DNA of 64,000 nt, taken from the NCBI GenBank assembly GCA_016219375.1, contig JACRNC010000008.1, positions 62,001 to 126,000 of the forward strand, read 5' to 3'. The DNA comes from Burkholderiales bacterium. GTDB lineage: Bacteria > Pseudomonadota > Gammaproteobacteria > Burkholderiales > Burkholderiaceae_C. Made by a program: the position numbers and the translations under genes. Of the stretch, positions 22,073 through 29,931 are shown one piece after another (positions within the stretch are counted from its first letter, which is position 1; each line of letters begins with the position of its first letter). The notes below the pieces were generated by a model. That model did no database searches and had not been told where the DNA came from. It saw nothing but the letters and a program-made list of their open reading frames with translations.

Positions 22073-22717
22073 ATGAGCGAGGTGATGTGGCTGATCGGCC
22101 GCAGCCTGGCTACCGAGGTGGTGATGCGCGAGATGCTGCACCTGATGTCGGAGCTGCTGGGGCTCAACCGCGGGCGCATCGTGTTGTGCGATCTGCTGGA
22201 AGAGCAAGTGGCCGAGCAGGCAGGAGAGCCGCCGGGCGAGCAGCTTGGCAAGCGACTTGGCGACCGGGTGGGCCCTCAACTTGACCATCAACTTGGCCAT
22301 CAATCTGGCGATCCACCAGGCGATCAACCAGGCCCCCCGTCGGGCGCCGCGGGCGGCTGCGGGCTGTGCATGGCTGAGGGCAGCCGCGCACCGCGGCGGC
22401 GGGCCGCCTCGATCCGCCATGCCTATGACCTGACGCGTGAGGAGATGGCGCGCCGGAGCTATGCGCCGGGCGACGGCATCACCGGCCGGGTGCTGGCCAG
22501 CGGGCAGCCGCATGTGGTGCAGGACTTCGATGCCGAGCCGCTGTTCCTGCGCCGCGCGGTGCCGCGTGAGCGGCTGCCGGCGGAGACGGTGGCCTTCCTG
22601 GCCCTGCCCATCGAGGTCAACGGGCGCACGGTGGGCGTGCTGGCTTGCCGCCGCAGCCGCAGCCGCAGCCGCAGCCGTCAAGACGACGTCGATGGCGCTG
22701 ACCCTGTAGCCCTGTAG
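22073..22717 (+). pseudogene. Truncated NifA-type GAF sensory domain protein
   Basis: About 214 residues resembling only the N-terminal GAF domain of NifA/AnfA-type sigma-54 activators: LIGRSLATEVVMREMLHLMSE then LLGLNRGRIVLCDL, and after an insert AYDLTREEMARRSYAPGDGITGRVLASGQ, EPLFLRRAVP and FLALPIEVNGRTVGVLA. The AAA+ and DNA-binding domains that should follow are missing; the frame ends in (Arg-Ser)n from a CGCAGC hexamer repeat (about 22650-22678) and stops. A 12-bp minisatellite is inserted between GAF strands. I take it as a remnant, though a stand-alone GAF protein is possible. The exact start is uncertain; the family similarity begins near 22070. Confidence 0.6.
22235..22330 (+). repeat. 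12-bp minisatellite, eight units, within the GAF frame
   Basis: Eight imperfect 12-bp units, for example GGCGAGCAGCTT, GGCAAGCGACTT, GGCCCTCAACTT, GACCATCAACTT, GGCCATCAATCT and GGCGATCAACCA. Since 12 is a multiple of three it stays in frame and adds a Gly/Asp-x-Gln-x tetrapeptide array to the protein. Confidence 0.85.
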
Positions 22718-22848
22718 CGCGCCGCCTGCTGCACAGCGGGATCGCCCCCCGGGGCAAGCCAGCACGGCAGGCTACGCGGGCGGTTTCGATAATCGGCGCT
22801 TGCCTCATCACCCCGCCGCGCCGTGGTCCCCACGCGCCGCCTTGCGCC

Positions 22849-23802
22849 ATGTCCCATCACCCGCTCACCCCCGCCGCCCGCCACCTGCTGGAGAAGATCC
22901 GCCAGGCGGGCTTCCCGCCCATCCACACGCTGCCCATCGAGCAGGCGCGCATGGGCTACCTGGTCAGCGTGCAGACGATGGCCACGCCCGGCCCGGCGCT
23001 GGCGCGGGTGGAGGACTTCTCCATCCCCACGCCGCATGGCGCTGCGCTGCGCGCGCGGCTGTGGTCGGACCAGCCGCGCGATGCCGCCCGGCCGCAGCCG
23101 GTGCTGCTGTACCTGCATGGCGGCGGCTTCGTCATCGGCAGCATCGAGACCTGCGAGGCCATGTGCCGGCAGATCGCCCAGGCCAGCGGCGCGGCGGTGG
23201 TGGCCATCGACTACCGGCTGGCGCCGGAGCACAAGTTCCCGGCGCCCTTCCTGGACTGCTTCGCCGCGCTGGACTGGCTGGCCGCGCAGGCCGCCACGCT
23301 GGGGTTGGATGCGCAGCGCATCGCCGTGGGCGGCGACAGTGCCGGCGGCACGCTGGCCGCGGCCTGTGCGCTGCATGCGCGTGATGCGGGGCTCAAGCTC
23401 GCGCTGCAGGTACTGATCTACCCCTCGGTGCAGACCAGCCAGCTGACCGAGTCGCTGGCCACCTACAGCCGCGAGCTGCTGCTCAGCCGCGAGCTGATGG
23501 CCTGGTTCGACCAGCAGTACAAGGACCCGGCCACGCCCTATGACTGGCGCCGCCAGCCGCTGCTGGCGCCCAGCCACGCCGGCCTGGCCCCGGCCTGGAT
23601 CGGCCTGGCCGAGTGCGACGCGCTGGCCGACGACGGGCGGATGTATGCCCAGGCGCTGCAGGCCGCGGGCGTGCCGGTGCAGCTGCGCATCTGGCCCGGC
23701 GTGATCCACGACTTCATCAACATGGGCCGCTTCCTGCCCGAGGCGGGCGAGCTGCATGCGGCCGTCGCGCAGGCGCTGAAGCAGGCGTTCGCGGCGGCCT
23801 GA
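22849..23802 (+). CDS. Alpha/beta-hydrolase esterase (hormone-sensitive-lipase family)
   Basis: A 317-residue carboxylesterase. YLHGGGF (about residues 88-94) is the oxyanion-hole motif of the HSL family, GDSAGG (about 164-169) carries the nucleophile serine, and the acid and histidine lie in ECDALADDG and GVIHDFIN near the C-terminus, completing the triad. No signal peptide, so cytoplasmic; it hydrolyses short acyl esters. The start ATG at 22849 has no strong ribosome-binding site. It is flanked on both sides by decayed genes but is itself intact. Confidence 0.9.
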   Translation: MSHHPLTPAARHLLEKIRQAGFPPIHTLPIEQARMGYLVSVQTMATPGPALARVEDFSIPTPHGAALRARLWSDQPRDAARPQPVLLYLHGGGFVIGSIETCEAMCRQIAQASGAAVVAIDYRLAPEHKFPAPFLDCFAALDWLAAQAATLGLDAQRIAVGGDSAGGTLAAACALHARDAGLKLALQVLIYPSVQTSQLTESLATYSRELLLSRELMAWFDQQYKDPATPYDWRRQPLLAPSHAGLAPAWIGLAECDALADDGRMYAQALQAAGVPVQLRIWPGVIHDFINMGRFLPEAGELHAAVAQALKQAFAAA

Positions 23803-23833
23803 AGCTCACACAGCGGCGCCTCGGCTCTGGCGC

Positions 23834-24566
23834 ATGCTGCGGGGCCGGGCTCCCGCACGGCGCAGGGCACGTGCACCAAGCCGGCACAGCGCTTGCAATC
23901 GACTGCCCCATCCTGCATGCCTTCGGATCGTGCGCCAGGGCCTGCGCCAGACGCTGGCCGATGCGCCGGGCTTCGGCGTGGTGGCCGAGGCCGACAGCGG
24001 CCCGGCCTGCATCGGCCGGGTGCGCGAGCTGATGCACGCGCCATCGTCCACGCCATCCCCCACACAACATTGCTGGACGTGGTGCTGCTCGACATCGCCC
24101 TGCCCCAGCGCGACGGCCTGCACGTGCTGCGCCAGCTCAAGGCCGAGTACCCGCGCCTGCCGGTGCTGATGCTCAGCACCTATCCGGACAAACAGTACGC
24201 CGTGCGCTGCCTCAAGCTGGGTGCGGCCGGCTACCTCAACAAGCATGCCGATGCCGACGAGCTGCTGACCGCGCTGAAGAAGGCCGCGGCCGGCGGCGTG
24301 CACTGACACCCTCCGTGGCCGAGGCATTGGCCGCGTCGCTGACCGTGCAGCCCGAGCGGGCCCCGCGCGAGGCCCTGTCGCACCGCGAGTTCCAGGTCTT
24401 CAGCCTGCTGGCGCAAGGCCGCAGCGTGGGCCAGATCGCCGAGCAGCTGGCCCTGTCGCCCAACACCGTCAGCACCTACCGCGCCCGCATCCTGGAGAAG
24501 ACCGGCACCCGCAACGATGTGGAGGTTGCGCTCTACGCGGTCAAGCAGAACCTGGTGGCGATGTAG
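23834..24566 (+). pseudogene. Frameshifted NarL/LuxR-family response regulator
   Basis: Three frames together spell one regulator: RIVRQGLRQTLADAPGFGVV (near 23930-24030), then LLDVVLLDIALPQRDGLHVLRQ through GAAGYLNKHADADELLTALKK (24070-24305), then REALSHREFQVFSLLAQG with QIAEQLALSPNTVSTYRARI (24370-24510), a LuxR-type helix-turn-helix. One shift lies near 24045. The second is at about 24305, where CACTGACACCC lacks one base relative to the expected V-H-x-T-P-S-V. The acidic N-terminal strand (IADDH) is also gone. The phosphoacceptor D in LLDI survives, but no full protein can be made. Confidence 0.85.
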
Positions 24567-24593
24567 CCGCCGGCGGGCGGAGGCCGGCCCGGC

Positions 24594-25538
24594 TCAGCGT
24601 GCGGGTGATACGGGCCGCGCGGGTGCAGGCGGTGCGGGTGCAGGCGGTGCGGATGCAGAACCTGCAGGCACAGCAGGAGGTGCAGCCTGCGCCGGCCCGG
24701 TGCGCTCATCACGCAGCCCGATGCGCACATCGCCGCGGCCGATGCGCAGGTCGGCCTGCTCCAGCAGCGCCTGCAGCGTGGGCGCGGGCGGCAGCACGCG
24801 AAAGCCGGTCTGGCCCACCACGCGCACCTCCAGCAGGGCGGCCACATCCGGCCGCACCTGCAGCGTGGCGCGCACCGGCACGCGCAGCGGCGCGTCCAGC
24901 CGCGCCTGCACCGGCGCGTCGATGTGGACCGGCAGCCGCGCCCTGACCGGCACCTGCACGTCCACCGGCACGCTCAGCTTCACCGGCACTTGCACGGGGA
25001 ACGGCGCCAGCCACGACACCAGCTGCACCTGGGCATCCAGCAGCGTGTCCACGGCGATGGACTGCTGCACGCGAAAGCGCGTGTCCACGTCGACCACGGT
25101 GTCGATGCGCGCACGGGCCTGCAGCGCGATGGGCTCGCCGTTCAAGCCGGGCCTGCCATGCTGCGCCGGCTCGCCGCGCTCGGCCTGGGCCGGCGATGAG
25201 CCGCCCAGCCGCACGCTCAGCACCTGGTCGATGGGCACGGCCAGCTGCGGGCGCAGCTGCAGCCGGGCCGGCACCTGCTGCTGCAGCCGGGCCTCGGCCA
25301 GCAGGCCGTCGGGCAGGGTGAAGGTGATGGGCAGGCCGCGCAGCGCCACGGCCGCCTGCCAGGGGTCGCTGGCCGGATCCTGCAGGCGCTCGCGCAGCGC
25401 GATGAGCAGCGTCAGCGCCAGCACCAGCCAGATCAGCGCGGTGGCCATGAGCACCACGATCAGGTCACGCAGCCGCACCGGGCGGCGGTGCCAGGGCAGC
25501 CGGGCGGTGGCCGTCGCGGTGCTCGGCGGGCTGCTCAT
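24594..25538 (-). CDS. Membrane-anchored protein with Val-Pro-Val repeats (downstream gene of pair)
   Basis: 314 residues. A cytoplasmic start is followed by one membrane helix (DLIVVLMATALIWLVLALTLLIAL, about residues 25-48) and a periplasmic region dominated by alternating Val/Leu with prolines: VQVPVKLSVPVDVQVPV, RLPVHIDAPVQARL, APLRVPVRATLQV. The C-terminus is a Pro/Ala tail partly encoded by a 15-bp repeat (24622-24651). It starts in the stop of the upstream paralogue (4-bp overlap). I do not recognise a described family. The repeats predict a long beta-structured rod or tube, inferred from pattern only. Confidence 0.75.
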   Translation of the reverse strand: MSSPPSTATATARLPWHRRPVRLRDLIVVLMATALIWLVLALTLLIALRERLQDPASDPWQAAVALRGLPITFTLPDGLLAEARLQQQVPARLQLRPQLAVPIDQVLSVRLGGSSPAQAERGEPAQHGRPGLNGEPIALQARARIDTVVDVDTRFRVQQSIAVDTLLDAQVQLVSWLAPFPVQVPVKLSVPVDVQVPVRARLPVHIDAPVQARLDAPLRVPVRATLQVRPDVAALLEVRVVGQTGFRVLPPAPTLQALLEQADLRIGRGDVRIGLRDERTGPAQAAPPAVPAGSASAPPAPAPPAPARPVSPAR

Positions 25539-26308
25539 CTGGCCGGGGCCGATGCCGGCACCACGCCGCCTGCGGTGGGCCGATCGACCAGCCGTATCGC
25601 ATCGAAGGGCAGGCTCAGGTCCAGCGCCTGCAGCCCCGCCTGCACCGTCTGCTGCGGGAAGCGCAGCGTGGCCTGCACCGGCGCGGTCACCGGCAGGCGC
25701 AGGGTCTGGCGCAGCGGCACCTGCGTGTCGATCACCGTGTCGATGCGCGCCTGCAGCGGCTCGGCCAGGCGCACGCTGGCCGGCGCGCTGATGGACAGCG
25801 GCAGCGTCTGCCGCACCGGGATGGTCATGACGATGGGCACGCGCGCCTTCACCGGCACCCGGCCCTTGATCGGCAGGCTGACCGGCAGGCCCATGAAGCG
25901 GGTGCTCACCTTGGTGTCCAGCTCGACGATCTGGTCCACCTCCAGCATCTGCTCCACCGGCACGTCGAAGGCCACCGGCACGCTGGTCTGCAGCGCCACC
26001 TGCAGCGCGATGGGCTCGGTCAGCGGGATGGACAGGTCCTGGCGGATGGGCACGCGCACCGGCAGCGTCTGGTCGATGCGCACGACCACTGCCTCATCGA
26101 CGGCGGCCCGCACCGCCAGCTCCGGCGGCAGCCGCACCTGCACCGGCTGCTCCTTGAGCGACACATGGGCCACGCCATGCGTCCACACCCAATGCGCCGC
26201 GGCCACGGTGAGCGCGCCCAGCACCAGCAGCAGCGCCGCCGCACCGAGCAGCAGCGCACGCCAGGTGACGACGGCGGGGGCGGGCTGCAGGGCGGGCATG
26301 CGGTCCAT
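25535..26308 (-). CDS. Membrane-anchored protein with Val-Pro-Val repeats (upstream gene of pair)
   Basis: 257 residues. MDRMPALQPAP leads into one membrane helix (LLLGAAALLLVLGALTVAAAHWV, about 18-40), then a periplasmic series of short hydrophobic strands: QTLPVRVPIRQDLSIPL, TSVPVAFDVPVEQ, LPVSLPIKGRVPVKARVP, RQTLPLSISAPASV, LRQTLRLPVTAPVQATLRF. It shares topology, repeat style and phrases such as RIDTV(I/V)D and PVQA with the next gene, so the two are paralogues in a coupled operon. Start 26308 or 26299. No enzyme motif, lipobox or known domain was recognised. Confidence 0.75.
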   Translation of the reverse strand: MDRMPALQPAPAVVTWRALLLGAAALLLVLGALTVAAAHWVWTHGVAHVSLKEQPVQVRLPPELAVRAAVDEAVVVRIDQTLPVRVPIRQDLSIPLTEPIALQVALQTSVPVAFDVPVEQMLEVDQIVELDTKVSTRFMGLPVSLPIKGRVPVKARVPIVMTIPVRQTLPLSISAPASVRLAEPLQARIDTVIDTQVPLRQTLRLPVTAPVQATLRFPQQTVQAGLQALDLSLPFDAIRLVDRPTAGGVVPASAPAR

Positions 26309-26359
26309 GATGCCATGTGGCCTCGTGGCGGCCGGGGCGGCGCGCGGCCGACGGAGCGC

Positions 26360-26425
26360 GGACAACGGGCACGCAATGGGCGCACAACGGGCGCACAACG
26401 GGCGGAAAGCGGGCGGACAAGCAGG
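26360..26425. repeat. 11-bp tandem repeat upstream of the VPV operon
   Basis: Units ACGCAATGGGC, GCACAACGGGC (twice, identical), GGAAAGCGGGC and GGACAAGCAGG at 11-bp spacing, with a partial copy before them. The rest of 26309-26665 contains no gene; the repeat sits in the divergent promoter region between 26308 and 26666. Eleven bases is close to one helical turn, so stacked protein binding on one face is conceivable. Confidence 0.7.
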
Positions 26426-26565
26426 GAAGATCCCGAGGCCCCGCGCAGCGGCGCCGGCGGCCCGTGGGCAGGCCGCTTGCCGATGTGCGGTGCCACCGTG
26501 CGGAGCCGCCCGGCCCGCGCACCGTGTCGCCTTGCCGGCCTGCCCCGCAGTCGGGGCCAGACCCG

Positions 26566-26594
26566 GTGACCAGCCGGGCGACCGCGCGTAGCAT
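26566..26594 (+). promoter_or_regulatory. Possible promoter of the 26666 gene
   Basis: GTGACC (26566-26571), 17-base spacer, TAGCAT (26589-26594), about 70 bases before the ATG at 26666. Both hexamers match four of six consensus bases. Confidence 0.4.
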
Positions 26595-26665
26595 GCCCCT
26601 CCGACCTTCGTCGCGGCCACCCGCAGCCCCGCTGCGGGCCACCGCGGCCCGACCGCTGCGCCGAC

Positions 26666-27157
26666 ATGATCGAGCCCCTGTTCGCCGGCTTCGTGCTGGC
26701 CCTGTGTGTGGTGGCCCTGGCCCGACTGGCGCTGGGCGCGCGACGACGGGCGCGGCTGGATGCCGCGCTGCAGCGCAGCTGGATGCGGCTGACGCGGCGA
26801 CTCACGCGCCGCGGCGCCACCACAGCGCAGCCGGCAGCCCGCGGCCGGCACGCAGCCGGCGCAGGCCCCGGCCCGGCGGCCCAGCCCTTGCGCGGCACCC
26901 TCAAGGCCCAGCCCCCGGCAGCCGGCCGCACCACGGCCGGGACGGGTGGCGGCCTGGTCGGCTTGTGGCGCCGCATGCGCCAGCGCGCCGCGCAGCGCGA
27001 GGCCGAGAAGCGCGCCGCCCGCGAGGCCGAGGCCCTGATCCGCCGCGCCCGCGACGGCCACTGGGAGGGCAACGTCTACCGCCCCACCGCCTTCGATGCG
27101 CGCAACAAGCGCCGCTCCGAGGCCCCGGGCCGTGGGCCCAGCGACACGCTGCATTGA
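26666..27157 (+). CDS. Small membrane-anchored basic protein, function unknown
   Basis: 163 residues. An N-terminal membrane helix (LFAGFVLALCVVALARLAL, about 5-23) is followed by an Arg/Ala-rich, probably cytoplasmic region, a variable Pro/Gly linker and a conserved-looking C-terminus EALIRRARDGHWEGNVYRPTAFD ending in LH. The Gly-Asn-Val-Tyr-Arg-Pro ending is a pattern I associate with short hypothetical proteins of Burkholderiales. No function can be given. Confidence 0.6.
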   Translation: MIEPLFAGFVLALCVVALARLALGARRRARLDAALQRSWMRLTRRLTRRGATTAQPAARGRHAAGAGPGPAAQPLRGTLKAQPPAAGRTTAGTGGGLVGLWRRMRQRAAQREAEKRAAREAEALIRRARDGHWEGNVYRPTAFDARNKRRSEAPGRGPSDTLH

Positions 27158-27176
27158 TCGGCCGCCCGCCCCGCCC

Positions 27177-27248
27177 GCTCACATGCCCGCTCACATGCCC
27201 GCTCACATGCCCGCGCACAGGCCCGCGCACAGGCCCGCGCACAGGCCT
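27177..27248. repeat. 12-bp minisatellite, six units in two variants
   Basis: Three copies of GCTCACATGCCC (27177-27212) followed by three of GCGCACAGGCCC (27213-27248, last base T). It lies between the stop at 27157 and the cyanase-locus relic. The block-wise switch of variants indicates recent amplification of two neighbouring units. A (GGCCCC)n run follows at about 27280-27300. Confidence 0.9.
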
Positions 27249-27475
27249 GCATAGGGGCCAGGCCGCACGCTGACCACCGACCCCGGCCCCGGCCCCGGCC
27301 GGCCATCGCGCACAGCCGACGCACCGGCCTGCGCGCACAGGCCCGCGGCCCGCCGGCGTGTCGTTGCAGCCCTACATGCCGTCACCGCTCCCACCACAGC
27401 GCAATCACGGCCGCCGTGATGGGCAGCGCAGGGCCCGCTGCCTAGCATGGGTCCACCCTGGAGCTGGAGACCGAC

Positions 27476-27744
27476 ATGCCAGCGCGTGGGCATTGCGCGC
27501 GCCTTTGCCATCGAGCCCAAGTGCTGCTGCTGGACGAGCCCTCCGGCGCGCTGGATGCGCTCACGCGCGGCACCATCCAGGACGAGCTGCTGCGCATCTG
27601 CAAGGCCACGGGGCAGACCGTCTTCATGATCACGCACGACGTGGACGAGGCCATCCTGCTGGCCGACACCGTGCCGCTGATGGCCCACGGCCCGCAATCC
27701 CGCATCGCCGAGGCCGTGCGCAACCCGCTGCCGCGCAGCCGCAT
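27476..27744 (+). pseudogene. Fragment of nitrate/cyanate ABC transporter ATPase (NrtD/CynD type)
   Basis: After an ATG with a GGAG ribosome-binding site, CQRVGIARAFAIEPK resumes a nitrate-type ABC ATPase just past its signature motif. A one-base loss then shifts frame and LLLDEPSGALDALTRGTIQD (Walker B, D-loop), TVFMITHDVDEAILLADTV (switch histidine) and NPLPR follow. Everything before the signature, including the Walker A loop, is missing. The original promoter (TAGCAT at about 27444) and leader seem to be joined to the 3' half by an internal deletion. Confidence 0.85.
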
Positions 27745-27896
27745 GCCACCTTCAAGGCGCTGATCCACGAGCAGTTCGGCGACGAGATCATGAGCGCCAT
27801 CGGCTTCAGATGGGCCTGGCCCGCGAGGCCGACCCCAAGGGCGACCGCGTGAAGATCGTCATGTCGGGCAAGTTCCTGCCCTACAAGACCTATTGA
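27745..27896 (+). pseudogene. cynS: Fragment of cyanase (C-terminal end)
   Basis: ATFKALIHEQFGDEIMSAIGF is followed, after a one-base shift near 27810, by LAREADPKGDRVKIVMSGKFLPYKTY and a stop: the conserved C-terminus of cyanate hydratase, which decomposes cyanate with bicarbonate to ammonia and CO2. The catalytic serine (in MSAI) remains; the arginine and glutamate from the upstream YRFYE segment are deleted. It directly follows the transporter-ATPase remnant, the gene order of cyanate-utilisation operons. Confidence 0.85.
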
Positions 27897-27912
27897 CCCA
27901 TCCAGCCACGGA

Positions 27913-27935
27913 GCGTGCCGCCCGTCACGGCACGC
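27913..27935 (+). terminator. Hairpin after the cyanase remnant
   Basis: GCGTGCCG (27913-27920) and CGGCACGC (27928-27935) form an 8-bp stem 16 bases after the cynS stop, with only a weak T stretch (CCGGTTTC). Probably the old operon terminator. Confidence 0.5.
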
Positions 27936-28141
27936 CCGGTTTCATGCAGGCGGCGGCCCCTGCGCATGCGGGGGCCGGCTGAGGGAGAGTCACGAGCAGC
28001 CGCGGCGGCCTGCTTTTGTATCGTTTGCTCACACGACCGGCTGCGCCGCACACGCGCCGTCCGCCCGGCGGGACGCGACCCTGCGTGCCGCACCACAAGA
28101 GGCCGTGCCCAGGAGCACGCCCGCCGACCTTGGAGCAAACG

Positions 28142-29224
28142 ATGAGCACGTCCCTTTGCCGCCCCACGCTGCGCACCCGCGCCGGCCTGGCCACCGCTGC
28201 CGCCCTGCTGCTGGCTGCTGCCGCCCCCACCCCGGCTCAGGCCCAGGCCCCGCAGCGCCTGTGCGTCTACGACATGGTGGGCACCAGCGGCGACCAGTAC
28301 ACGATGACGCGCGACTACGTCGTGGCCATGCAGCGCCACGGCGTGAGCTTCCAGCTCAAGGGCTACACCGACGAGCGCGTGGCGGTGGAGGACTTCCGCA
28401 CCGGCCAGTGCGACGCGGTGATCGCCACCGGCCTGCGCACGCGGCAGTTCAACGGCATTGCCGCCACGCTGGACGCCCTGGGCGCCACCACCATCGTGCG
28501 CAACGGCAAGATCGACATGCCGGCCAGCTACGAGGTGGTGCGCCAGACGGTGGCGGCCTTCACCTCGCCCGCGGCCACCAAGTTCCTGGTGGAAGGCAAC
28601 TACGAGGTCGGCGGCATCCTGCCGGTGGGCGCGGCCTATCCGATGGTGCGCGACCGCCGCATCAACTCGGTGGAGGCCCTGGCCGGCCGGCGCATCGCCG
28701 CCTTCGACCACGACCGCGCGCAGGCGCTGATGATCCAGCGCATCGGCGCGCAGCCGGTGAGCGCCGACATCACCAACTTCTCCACCAAGTTCAACAACGG
28801 CATGGTGGACATGATCGGCGCGCCCGCGCTGGCCTACCGGCCGCTGGAGCTCTACAAGGGCATCGGCAAGACGGGCGCGGTGGGGCGCTTCCCGCTGCTG
28901 ATCCTCACCTACCAGGTGATCCTCAACCGCAGCAAGTTCCCGGCGGGCTTCGGCGAGAAGTCGCGCCAGTACTGGCTGGACCACTTCGACGGCGCGATGA
29001 GCCTGGTGGCCAATGCCGAGAACTCCATCCCCGCTTCGGCCTGGATGGAGTTCGCGCCGGAGGACGCGGTCAAGTACACGCTGATGCTGCGCCAGGCGCG
29101 CATCGACATCGCCGAGGCCGGCTTCTACAACAAGCGCGGCCTGCGCATCATCAAGAAGGTGCGCTGCTCGATCAACCCGAGCGACTCGGAATGCTCCACG
29201 CCGGCGGAGCTGGAGTGGAAGTGA
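28142..29224 (+). CDS. AdeT1/2-like putative solute-binding periplasmic protein
   Basis: 360 residues with a signal peptide ending near APTPAQAQA (about residue 34). The mature part, RLCVYDMVGTSGDQYTM, VEDFRTGQCDAVIATGLRTR, GILPVGAAYPMVRDRRINS, RIGAQPVSADITNFSTKFNNG and VDMIGAPALAY, matches the AdeT1/2 family, related to TRAP-type binding proteins and once described as linked to aminoglycoside efflux in Acinetobacter; that role is not secure. Two C-terminal cysteines (RCSINPSDSEC) probably form a disulfide. GGAG precedes the ATG at 28142. No transporter genes are adjacent, so its ligand and partner are unknown. Confidence 0.75.
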   Translation: MSTSLCRPTLRTRAGLATAAALLLAAAAPTPAQAQAPQRLCVYDMVGTSGDQYTMTRDYVVAMQRHGVSFQLKGYTDERVAVEDFRTGQCDAVIATGLRTRQFNGIAATLDALGATTIVRNGKIDMPASYEVVRQTVAAFTSPAATKFLVEGNYEVGGILPVGAAYPMVRDRRINSVEALAGRRIAAFDHDRAQALMIQRIGAQPVSADITNFSTKFNNGMVDMIGAPALAYRPLELYKGIGKTGAVGRFPLLILTYQVILNRSKFPAGFGEKSRQYWLDHFDGAMSLVANAENSIPASAWMEFAPEDAVKYTLMLRQARIDIAEAGFYNKRGLRIIKKVRCSINPSDSECSTPAELEWK

Positions 29225-29250
29225 GGCGGGCGGCGCCGTAATGGCGCCGT

Positions 29251-29583
29251 TCAGGCCCCGTCGGCCGGCATCAGCTGCACCTCGTAGCCGGCCTGGGCGT
29301 CGCCGGCCTCGGCCAGCTGCAGCAGCCGGTCGATATTGGGGTGCTTGCCCGGGTGCTGGCGCGCATCGGCCGTGTGCTCGGCATAGATCTCCAGGCCCTC
29401 GCGCGCCGCGGCCGGCGTGATGCGGCCGTGGCGCTGGGCCAGCGCGGCATAGACCGCCAGCGATCCGGCCTGGCCGGGCTTGTTCTCGATGGTGGCGGCC
29501 ACGCTGCCGTCGGCGGCGATGAGGCTCAGGCCGCCCAGATGGGCCACGGGCGGCAGCTGCTTGAGGTTGTCGGCAAAGGCCAT
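29251..29583 (-). CDS. DUF2322 family protein
   Basis: A 110-residue cytoplasmic protein opening MAFADNLKQLPPVAHL, with ENKPGQAGSLAVYAALAQRHG and AEHTADARQHPGKHPNIDRLL, which are typical of DUF2322. Function is unknown. It converges with the AdeT-like gene and is divergent from the hemerythrin gene across about 350 bp in which I see no other gene. Confidence 0.85.
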   Translation of the reverse strand: MAFADNLKQLPPVAHLGGLSLIAADGSVAATIENKPGQAGSLAVYAALAQRHGRITPAAAREGLEIYAEHTADARQHPGKHPNIDRLLQLAEAGDAQAGYEVQLMPADGA

Positions 29584-29931
29584 GTCGGTATCTCCAGATG
29601 TGCGCCGGCGGCGCCCGGCCGGCGGGGCTGCGGGCAGTCGGCAAGGGGCGCGGCCCGGATCAGACGCGTCGGCGGCGAGGCGTCGGCTGCTTCGGCTGCT
29701 GCCGTGGCGGCGCAGCGTGAGGCAGAGGGTCAGACGGGCAAGAGCGCCAAGAGCGATTGTCCCGCCGCGCGCGGGCCGACACCGCTTGCGGCCCATGCCC
29801 GCCACCCGGCGAGCACGCCGCCCGCCACTCGGGATCACCGTTTGCCGCCCGCTGCAGGCCCGCGCCGGCACCGCCTGAGCGCGCCGCGGCGCTGCTCCAC
29901 ACCACGATCCCACCCTGACCCGAGGCCTGCC
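29584..29931. other. Divergent intergenic region, no gene seen
   Basis: About 350 bp between the DUF2322 and hemerythrin starts. It is GC-rich with several short dyads but no confident promoter, terminator or open frame with native codon use. The regulatory sites of both genes should be here. Confidence 0.4.

Noticed and set aside
21662-22717. A 351-residue version of the GAF protein beginning inside the inverted-repeat element
   Set aside because: The first about 135 residues are a translation of the repeat element and linker, with no conserved residue; the GAF similarity starts near 22070.
25535-27154. A 539-residue version of the upstream VPV protein
   Set aside because: The extra N-terminal part is antisense to the gene at 26666 and crosses the 11-bp repeat; the protein-like part begins at 26308.
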